Assembly (NCBI GenBank): GCA_027310305.1 | Contig: DAIDBD010000050.1 | Span: 1-64,000, forward strand | Direction of reading: 5' to 3' | Length of the DNA stretch: 64,000 bases | Source: Herminiimonas sp. | GTDB taxonomy: Bacteria; Pseudomonadota; Gammaproteobacteria; Burkholderiales; Burkholderiaceae_D | Part shown: positions 58,314 to 64,000 of the stretch, one piece after another | Numbering within the stretch: position 1 is the stretch's first letter | How the letters are laid out: every line of letters begins with the position of its first letter | Made by a program: the position numbers and the translations under genes | Notes under the pieces: generated by a model | What the model saw: only the letters and a program-made list of their open reading frames with translations | Told to the model about the DNA's origin: nothing | The model's database searches: none

Positions 58314-59894
58314 ATGAACAAATTAGAGAGATATTCCAGAGGCCTGACATGGTCCATGGCACTGTTGCTGAGCGTTTTGGCGACAGGATGCGGAGGAGGC
58401 GGAGGGCGAGATCCGATTCTCGGAACAGGCGGTATTGCTTCACTCGTTCCCACGGTGACGCTTACCGTCCCTGCTGCCGGCGCTACCGGCGTTGCGATAA
58501 ACACAACGATTACCGCTACGTTCAGCAAGGACATGGCTCCGGCAACGATCACCGCAGCCACCTTCACGCTGCAAGGGCCGGGCACAACTGCCGTTCCAGG
58601 CACCGTGACTTATGCTGCCGGCACGAAAACCGCAACCTTCACGCCGACAACGCCAACAGGTGTTCTGCTGGCCAATACTCTCTATACCGGCACGATCACC
58701 ACCGGAGCCAGGGACTTGGCCGGCAATGCGCTGGCAAGTAATTATGTGTGGACCTTCACGACGGCGGGAGACACTACTCCGCCCACGGTGATTCTGGTGA
58801 ATCCAGGCGATCTTGCCACAGGCGTGTGTCTGCAAAAAGTTGTCAACGCAACCTTCAGCGAAGCGATGGACCCGGCAACGATCAATTCGTCCCCGGCCGG
58901 AACGCTGCTCACGTTCACGCTCAAGCAGACCATAGCCGGAACCAACGCGCCGGGCATCGTCGCCTATGCTGCTTCAACCAAGGTAGCAACCTTTACAGCA
59001 AGCAGCGATCTCCTTGCCAATACCAACTATACCGCCACGATCACGACCGCAGCCAAGGATCTGGCAGGCAATGCGCTGGCCAGCAACAAGGTATGGACAT
59101 TCACTACCGGTACGGCAGCGTGCGCAACGCCTCCTCCATCGGCGATCAATATTGGAACGGCTTCGCAGTTCGGTAATCTGGGCGGCACCGCAGGAACCAC
59201 CAATCAGGGAATACTTACCCAAGTCAATGGCGGCGACCTCGGAAGCACTGCGACGACGACTTCAGCGGTGACCGGATTCCACGATACGGCAGGCGATATC
59301 TACACCGAAACCGGCTCAAACATGGGCGCAGTGAGCGGCAAGATCTACACCTGTACCGTTTCCACCACGGGTCCGACGTCGGCTGCTGTCAATCCAGCTT
59401 CGTGTACTACTGCGACTCAGGCCAGAAACGACGCGCAAACGGCATATAACAACCTGGCTTTGGCATCAGCGGGCACAGAGATCGATCCAGGCGCCAATCT
59501 GGGCGGACTCACCCTCGCTCCCGGCGTGTATAAAACCGCAGGCGGTTCGATGCAGATAACAGGTTCGGATCTGACCCTTGATGCGCAGGGCGATGCGACT
59601 GCCGTCTGGATCTTCAAAACCGCAAGCACGCTTGATGTAGGCGCTCCTGCAGCACCGCGTAACGTTATCCTGATCAACGGCGCGCTGGCCAAGAATGTTT
59701 TCTGGCAGGTCGGCACTTCCGCCACGATCAACGCCGCAGGCGGCGGCACCATGGTCGGAACCATCATCGCTTCTTCGGCAGTCTCGTTCTCTACCGCCGG
59801 CAATGTTGCGATCGTGACGCTGAACGGCAGAGCGGTCGGCCTGAATGCGTCGGTGACGATGACGAACACCGTCATTAACGTTCCGGCCCCGTAA
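58314..59894 (+). CDS. Lipoprotein with two Big_5 Ig-like domains and a DUF3494 ice-binding domain
   Basis: 526 residues. Signal with lipobox (LLSVLATGC), then a Gly-rich linker. Residues about 45-150 and 155-265 are SbsA/Big_5-type Ig-like domains, each ending in VWTFTT. Residues about 280-526 form a DUF3494 beta-helix, with AINIGTASQFGNLGGTAGTT at the start and NGALAKNVFWQVGTSATI near the end. DUF3494 proteins include ice-binding/antifreeze proteins, though many members are adhesins of unknown ligand. The ATG follows AGAGGGAAAGTAA. Confidence 0.87.
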   Translation: MNKLERYSRGLTWSMALLLSVLATGCGGGGGRDPILGTGGIASLVPTVTLTVPAAGATGVAINTTITATFSKDMAPATITAATFTLQGPGTTAVPGTVTYAAGTKTATFTPTTPTGVLLANTLYTGTITTGARDLAGNALASNYVWTFTTAGDTTPPTVILVNPGDLATGVCLQKVVNATFSEAMDPATINSSPAGTLLTFTLKQTIAGTNAPGIVAYAASTKVATFTASSDLLANTNYTATITTAAKDLAGNALASNKVWTFTTGTAACATPPPSAINIGTASQFGNLGGTAGTTNQGILTQVNGGDLGSTATTTSAVTGFHDTAGDIYTETGSNMGAVSGKIYTCTVSTTGPTSAAVNPASCTTATQARNDAQTAYNNLALASAGTEIDPGANLGGLTLAPGVYKTAGGSMQITGSDLTLDAQGDATAVWIFKTASTLDVGAPAAPRNVILINGALAKNVFWQVGTSATINAAGGGTMVGTIIASSAVSFSTAGNVAIVTLNGRAVGLNASVTMTNTVINVPAP

Positions 59895-60017
59895 CGCTTG
59901 CCGCCTGAAGGGCTGGTGGAGTCGCTTCTGCCGGCCCTTCATCAAGCGGCTGAAAAATATCGCTCACGTTGCATCTGCAACAGGCACAAGAGTTTTTGAA
60001 TCCTTCTGGAGAAGATC

Positions 60018-61142
60018 ATGAAATTAGCAAAAATATCAGGGACGCTGGGTCTGGCGGCACTCGCCGTCATCGCCAGCCCATTCGCAACGGCGGCCGATTC
60101 CGGCTGGTACGGCGGCGCCAACATCGGACAGTCGCGGGCGAAAATCGATGACGCGAGAATCAACAGCGGCTTGCTGGCAAACGGTTTTGCCACGAGTTCG
60201 ATCATCGACCGCGACAACAGTACCGGCGGGAAGATTTTCGGCGGCTATCAAGTGAACAGGAACTTCGCGCTTGAAGGCGGCTATTTCAATCTGGGGAAAT
60301 TCGGTTATACGGCGAACACCGTGCCGGCGGGCACACTGAACGGCAATATCAGGCTGCAGGGTTTGAATCTCGATCTGGTCGGCATTTTGCCGATCACTGA
60401 AAAATTATCCGCATTCGGCCGCGCCGGCGTGATCTATGCGCAAGCCCGAGATTCGTTCACCGGAACCGGAGCGGTCAATGTGACCAATCCCAACCCGAGC
60501 AAAAACCAGGCGAACTACAAGCTGGGACTGGGAATGCAATACGCGTTCACCGATACCCTCGCCATGCGCGCCGAAGTGGAACGCTACCGGATCAACGATG
60601 CCATCGGCAACAAGGGCGACGTCGATCTTTTCTCGGTCGGCCTGGTCTATTGGTTCGACGGAAAAACGCCGGCCCGGCAAGCACCGGCCCCCGAATATGT
60701 CGCCGCCGCTCCTGCACCGCAGCCGGCGGCCGTAACGCCGCCACCTCCGCCGCCCGCGCCGACGAAAGTGACCTTTTCCGCAGATTCCCTTTTCGATTTC
60801 GACCAAGCGACCATGAAGCCGGCCGGCAAACAGGCCATCGACAAGTTTTCTTCAGACCTGAAAGGTACCGACTTTGACGTCATTAATGTAACCGGACACA
60901 CCGACCGTCTCGGCTCGCACGCCTACAACATGAAGCTGTCGACGCGCCGCGCAGAAGCGGTCAAGTCGTACCTGGTGGAATCCGCAGGCATTCCGTCCGG
61001 CAAGATTGGTGCAAAAGGCGTCAACGGATCGGAGCCAGTGACCAAGCCCGGCGAATGCAAAGGCAGCAAGCCGACCAAGAAACTGATCGCCTGCCTGCAG
61101 CCTGATCGTCGCGTGGAAGTTGAAGTTTCCGGCACGAAGTAA
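60018..61142 (+). CDS. OmpA-family outer-membrane protein (barrel plus peptidoglycan-binding domain)
   Basis: 374 residues. Signal peptide to about residue 24 (ASPFATAADS). The N-terminal eight-stranded OmpA-like barrel has alternating aromatic and polar residues (GWYGGANIGQS, FALEGGYFNLGKFGY) and ends near residue 215. A Pro-rich linker APAPQPAAVTPPPPPPAPTK leads to the OmpA C-terminal domain (FDFDQATMKPAGKQAIDKF, VTGHTDRLGSHAYNMKLS) that binds peptidoglycan. CTGGAGAAGATC precedes the ATG. Confidence 0.92.
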   Translation: MKLAKISGTLGLAALAVIASPFATAADSGWYGGANIGQSRAKIDDARINSGLLANGFATSSIIDRDNSTGGKIFGGYQVNRNFALEGGYFNLGKFGYTANTVPAGTLNGNIRLQGLNLDLVGILPITEKLSAFGRAGVIYAQARDSFTGTGAVNVTNPNPSKNQANYKLGLGMQYAFTDTLAMRAEVERYRINDAIGNKGDVDLFSVGLVYWFDGKTPARQAPAPEYVAAAPAPQPAAVTPPPPPPAPTKVTFSADSLFDFDQATMKPAGKQAIDKFSSDLKGTDFDVINVTGHTDRLGSHAYNMKLSTRRAEAVKSYLVESAGIPSGKIGAKGVNGSEPVTKPGECKGSKPTKKLIACLQPDRRVEVEVSGTK

Positions 61143-61166
61143 TTCGGCTGCTTGAACCAGGGCCTT

Positions 61167-61199
61167 GCGCGCTGCAAGCTGTTTCCATTCGCAGCGCGC
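61167..61199. terminator. Hairpin after the OmpA-barrel gene
   Basis: GCGCGCTGC / GCAGCGCGC, a 9-bp stem with a 15-base loop starting 25 bases after the ompA-like stop. It lacks a T-run, so any terminator activity is likely weak. Confidence 0.4.
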
Positions 61200-61254
61200 T
61201 GCAGGAATCTCCTGGTACGTTCTATCAGGCGCACAAACATCAAAAGGGAAAATC

Positions 61255-61401
61255 ATGCTCTATACCATCGCTGTCGTTTTACTCATCCTGTGGGTTCTTG
61301 GCCTCGTCACGTCCTACACCGTCGGCGGCTTCATCCACATTCTTCTGGTGATTGCCGTGGTCATGGTGCTGCTGCGCCTGATCAGCGGCCGCGGCGTCTA
61401 G
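61255..61401 (+). CDS. Lmo0937/DUF5670-type small membrane protein
   Basis: 48 residues from the ATG at 61255, with AAAAGGGAAAATC upstream; the track start at 61165 is too early. MLYTIAVVLLILWVLGLVTSYTVGGFIHILLVIAVVMVLLRLISGR has two hydrophobic helices and the GxxTSYTxGGxIHxLLVIA pattern of this family. Often found with stress genes; function unknown. Confidence 0.92.
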   Translation: MLYTIAVVLLILWVLGLVTSYTVGGFIHILLVIAVVMVLLRLISGRGV

Positions 61402-61483
61402 CCCGAATAATCAAGCACTTTCGCCGGCACATTGCGCCGGAAGCATCATGTACTTCAACAAGTACAGAACAAGGAAAAACATC

Positions 61484-62161
61484 ATGAACCAATCCAGCAA
61501 CAAGCGCTTCAATAAATCATTCATCGGCGCAATCGCCCTTACCTTGAGCATCGCCGGCTGCGCCGACATGTCGCCTACCCAGCGCGGCACGGCGACTGGC
61601 GCCGGCATCGGCGCCGGTATTGGCGCCATTCTTGGCGGCACAACCGGCGACGGCGGCGGCAAACGCGCTGCGGGAGGCGCAGTACTGGGCGGTGCAGCAG
61701 GTGCGCTGATCGGCAATATCTGGTCGAACCGCATGGAAAATCAGAAGCGGGCAATGGAACAGGCAACTCAGGGCACCGGCGTTCAGGTCAGCCAGACCGC
61801 AGATAACCGCTTGAAGCTGGAAATCCCCAGCGACATTTCGTTCGATACGAACCGCTCCGATATCAAAGCGAATTTCCGTCCGATTCTGGATCGCTTCGCC
61901 GCCACGCTGATCGAGAATCCCGCTACCACGGTGACCATCATCGGCCATACCGACAATACGGGCACCGATGCTGTCAACAACCCGTTGTCGGTCGAGCGCG
62001 CAATGCACACTCGCGATTACCTGAGTTCGCGCGGGGCGGGTTCCGGACGCTTCACGGTGTCAGGCCGCGGTGAGCGCGAGCCGATCGCTTCGAACGACAG
62101 CAACGCCGGACGCGCCCGCAATCGCCGCGTCGAAATTTACGTCGCCGAAGCGCAACGCTAG
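61484..62161 (+). CDS. YiaD-like OmpA-domain lipoprotein with glycine zipper
   Basis: 225 residues from the ATG at 61484, after CAAGGAAAAAC. Lipobox ALTLSIAGC, then two glycine-zipper repeats (GAGIGAGIGAILGGTTGD and GGAVLGGAAGALIGN) and an OmpA peptidoglycan-binding domain (FDTNRSDIKANFRPILDRFA, IIGHTDNTGTDAVNNPLS). This is the YiaD architecture. It likely anchors the outer membrane to the cell wall. Confidence 0.92.
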   Translation: MNQSSNKRFNKSFIGAIALTLSIAGCADMSPTQRGTATGAGIGAGIGAILGGTTGDGGGKRAAGGAVLGGAAGALIGNIWSNRMENQKRAMEQATQGTGVQVSQTADNRLKLEIPSDISFDTNRSDIKANFRPILDRFAATLIENPATTVTIIGHTDNTGTDAVNNPLSVERAMHTRDYLSSRGAGSGRFTVSGRGEREPIASNDSNAGRARNRRVEIYVAEAQR

Positions 62162-62268
62162 GTTTGTTTGCACTGCGAATGAGCGCCGCTTGTTTGCAGT
62201 GCGTCAGGCACACCCTTCCCTTCTCAATCATGGCTCTGACGCATCGACCGTTCCGGCATGTCACCTGT

Positions 62269-62544
62269 TTATAACTTCCTCCTGCTCTCTTCGTTTCCGC
62301 TCCTCCGCAACAAAAATTTTTCCAGGTAATCGCAGGGCTCGGCACCGGTTCCGACATTTTCCGTCTTTATGTACGGCAACGAACGGAACATCGGCATCGA
62401 AAGGCGGATAACTGTTCCATCGGCGAAAAGCCTCACTCCGGGTTTGACTTGAATCTTCGGAGCGGTGCCATCGTCGTCCAGCACGTTAATCGCGAATTTC
62501 CGATGCAAGGCATCTGGATTCGCACTTGCAAGGTATCGCCTCAC
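62269..62544 (-). CDS. Possible small protein of unknown function
   Basis: A 91-codon minus-strand frame from the GTG at 62544, divergent from the second ice-binding-type gene with 37 bases between. The composition is protein-like (NPDALHRKFAINVLDDDG..., LPYIKTENVGTGAEP, then YLEKFLLRR), unlike the shadow ORFs here. No ribosome-binding site is visible and no family is recognised. Within the track it is the end of ORF 62269..63015, whose upstream part is a shadow of the DUF3494 gene. Confidence 0.35.
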   Translation of the reverse strand: MRRYLASANPDALHRKFAINVLDDDGTAPKIQVKPGVRLFADGTVIRLSMPMFRSLPYIKTENVGTGAEPCDYLEKFLLRRSGNEESRRKL

Positions 62545-62581
62545 ATCGACATTTTGCGGGACCAGCCAAACAGGAAACCAA

Positions 62582-63409
62582 ATGAAAAATTTCGAAAAAT
62601 CGTCCAAGCCGTTGATGGGGTTGATGACCTTGCTGCTGGCGGCTTCTGTCGCCGGATGCGGTGGCGGAAATAGCGGAACCGCCTCGACTTCAATTTCAGC
62701 GACCGTTACCGCGCCGGGCGCCGGCACCGGTACGGGTGTTAGCGCAGGAATTACAGGCCATGGCCCGGCACCGGTCAACCTCGGAACGTCCGGCAATTTC
62801 GTGATTCTCGCCCAATCGGCAATTACCAATGTCCCGACTTCCGCTGTTACCGGAAATGTGGGCTTGAGCCCGGCAACCGGCGCCGGCATCGGGCTGACGT
62901 GCGCGCAAGTGACCGGGACGATATACAGCGTCGATGCTGCCGGCCCGCTGCCGTGCGCCGTGACGAACGCCACGCTTTTGACGACAGCCATCAACGACAA
63001 GGGGACCGCGTACACCGATGCCGCCGGACGGGCGCCCGACTACATTGAACTGGGCGCCGGCAATATCGGCGGACTCAATCTCGGCCCTGCCACCTACAAA
63101 TGGAGCACCCCGGTGGTCATACCGACCAGTGTCACGCTTACCGGCGGTTCGAACGATGTCTGGATTTTCCAGATAGCGCAAGGCCTCACCGTCAGTTCTG
63201 GCGTGCAGGTCATTCTGGCCGGTGGTGCACTGGCCCAGAACGTCTATTGGCAAACCTTCGCTGCAGCGGACATTGGAACGACGTCGAAATTCAATGGCGT
63301 AATCCTGTCGCAGACATCGATCGCGATGAAGACCGGCGCATCGATCAACGGCCGATTGCTGGCAGGGACTGCGGTCTCGCTCGACCAGAATACGGTCACG
63401 CAACCTTGA
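62582..63409 (+). CDS. DUF3494 ice-binding-type lipoprotein
   Basis: 275 residues from the ATG at 62582, after CAGGAAACCAA. Lipobox MTLLLAASVAGC, then a Gly/Ser/Thr linker and a complete DUF3494 domain: PVNLGTSGNFVILAQSAITN, VPTSAVTGNVGLSPATG, and the end GALAQNVYWQTFAAADIG...INGRLLAGTAVSLDQNTVT. It is a single-domain relative of the protein at 58314-59894, without the Ig-like modules. Probably outer-membrane anchored. Confidence 0.9.
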   Translation: MKNFEKSSKPLMGLMTLLLAASVAGCGGGNSGTASTSISATVTAPGAGTGTGVSAGITGHGPAPVNLGTSGNFVILAQSAITNVPTSAVTGNVGLSPATGAGIGLTCAQVTGTIYSVDAAGPLPCAVTNATLLTTAINDKGTAYTDAAGRAPDYIELGAGNIGGLNLGPATYKWSTPVVIPTSVTLTGGSNDVWIFQIAQGLTVSSGVQVILAGGALAQNVYWQTFAAADIGTTSKFNGVILSQTSIAMKTGASINGRLLAGTAVSLDQNTVTQP

Positions 63410-63433
63410 GAAAGAATGCAAGTAATACGATTG

Positions 63434-63475
63434 CCGGCACCAGAAAGACATGAACAAATGTTTTTCTGGTGCCGG
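63434..63475 (+). terminator. Intrinsic terminator after the DUF3494 gene
   Basis: Perfect 13-bp stem CCGGCACCAGAAA / TTTCTGGTGCCGG, with a short loop and a T-rich tail AGTTTTCGATTTTCC, 25 bases after the stop of the second ice-binding-type gene. Confidence 0.75.
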
Positions 63476-63591
63476 AGTTTTCGATTTTCCTGACGTGATG
63501 GCGGATACATTTCGTAACCAGCGTTACCGTTTCTGTCTGGATATGAATCGAGGACTGTTGTTTAATAAATCAATAACCAAGGAGAACCAAG

Positions 63592-63909
63592 ATGAAAAAA
63601 TATTTCATTGTTGCAGCAGGCTTGATCGCCGGCGCTACGCTAATGCTCGCTGCAGTTCCCGGCGTGGCGGCAAGCATTGATATCAACGTAGGCATTCCAG
63701 GCGTCTATGTGCAGCCTCAACCGGTCTATGTGCAGCCGCGCCCTGTTTATATACAGCCGCAGTATGAACATGACTGGCGCGAACGTCAGGTGCGCGCGAC
63801 CGAATGGCGCAATCATGGCCAACAAGTAAGCGCCGAAGCCCGTGAGCGCAATGACGATCGCAAGTACAAGCATGGAAAGCGTGGCGGCAAGGGCAAGCAC
63901 GGCGACTAA
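63592..63909 (+). CDS. Small secreted basic protein with PVYVQP repeats
   Basis: 105 residues. Signal peptide MKKYFIVAAGLIAGATLMLAAVPGVAA. The mature protein has a short Val/Pro-rich repeat (VYVQPQPVYVQPRPVYIQP), then a charged segment EHDWRERQVRATEWRNHG and a Lys/Gly/Arg-rich end. Such proteins are common in betaproteobacteria and of unknown function. CCAAGGAGAACCAAG is a strong ribosome-binding site. Confidence 0.82.
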   Translation: MKKYFIVAAGLIAGATLMLAAVPGVAASIDINVGIPGVYVQPQPVYVQPRPVYIQPQYEHDWRERQVRATEWRNHGQQVSAEARERNDDRKYKHGKRGGKGKHGD

Positions 63910-63923
63910 ACGGCCGACTTGAT

Positions 63924-63953
63924 CGCTGGATCGCATTCACGGGCGATCCAGCG
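63924..63953. terminator. Hairpin after the last gene
   Basis: CGCTGGATCGC / GCGATCCAGCG, an 11-bp perfect stem with an 8-base loop, 14 bases after the last stop codon. There is no T-run on the plus strand, so it may be a weak terminator or mRNA 3'-end stabiliser. Confidence 0.5.
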
Positions 63954-64000
63954 AATGGCAACCGCGCAGATCTTTCATTGCACTCGTTCTTCAATCTGCA

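Overview
This 64 kb window comes from the chromosome of a betaproteobacterium, most likely Burkholderiales and probably Oxalobacteraceae-like. That placement rests on the order scpB-rluB-rimP-nusA-infB-rbfA-truB-typA, on the protein flavour, and on the many small envelope-stress proteins. No database search could be run, so the taxonomy is inference. No phage, IS transposase, CRISPR array or rRNA was seen. One tRNA (initiator fMet) is present.

Layout. 1-2.7 kb: the 5' end of a coiled-coil gene cut by the window edge, an NHL-repeat lipoprotein, and a long gene-poor stretch. 2.7-4.4 kb: YqjD/YqjE/YqjK-like membrane proteins and an entericidin lipoprotein. 4.9-9.1 kb: a tight four-gene operon (C39-like protease fold, RimK-like ATP-grasp, GCS2 carboxylate-amine ligase, N-formylglutamate amidohydrolase) that looks like an uncharacterised amide-bond-forming system. 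9.2-16.1 kb: small lipoprotein, SemiSWEET-like protein, CPA1 antiporter, an unusual SRPBCC-Hsp20 fusion, PRC-barrel protein, hemerythrin, DUF421 protein, and two copies of an inverted-repeat element. 16.3-25.9 kb: a LysR regulator divergent from a catabolic operon for an aromatic compound entering the gentisate pathway (PhzS-type flavin monooxygenase, gentisate dioxygenase, fumarylpyruvate hydrolase, aldehyde dehydrogenase, SDR) with a TAXI-TRAP uptake system. 26.4-30.2 kb: one very large protein joining a GH1-like hydrolase, a glycosyltransferase and a UDP-galactopyranose-mutase-like flavoprotein.

31.1-37.4 kb: a sigma-54 regulatory island with a soluble hybrid histidine kinase, a convergent NtrC-type response regulator, a second activator lacking a receiver domain, and two Ser/Gly/Thr-rich lipoproteins between them. 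37.5-41.9 kb: SDR, DusA, omega-amino-acid transaminase, DMT exporter. 42-53.3 kb: the translation/transcription block, all on the minus strand. A promoter plus intrinsic terminator sits in the rimP leader and suggests attenuation. 53.5-64 kb: Nudix hydrolase, then an envelope and stress cluster: BON lipoprotein, Cys-repeat periplasmic protein, CsbD, AsmA, DUF3096, two DUF3494 ice-binding-type proteins, two OmpA-family proteins and small membrane or secreted proteins.

Most compelling leads: the four-gene amidoligase operon, the triple-fusion glycan enzyme, the SRPBCC-Hsp20 fusion, the rimP leader attenuator, and the sigma-54 island with its repetitive lipoproteins.
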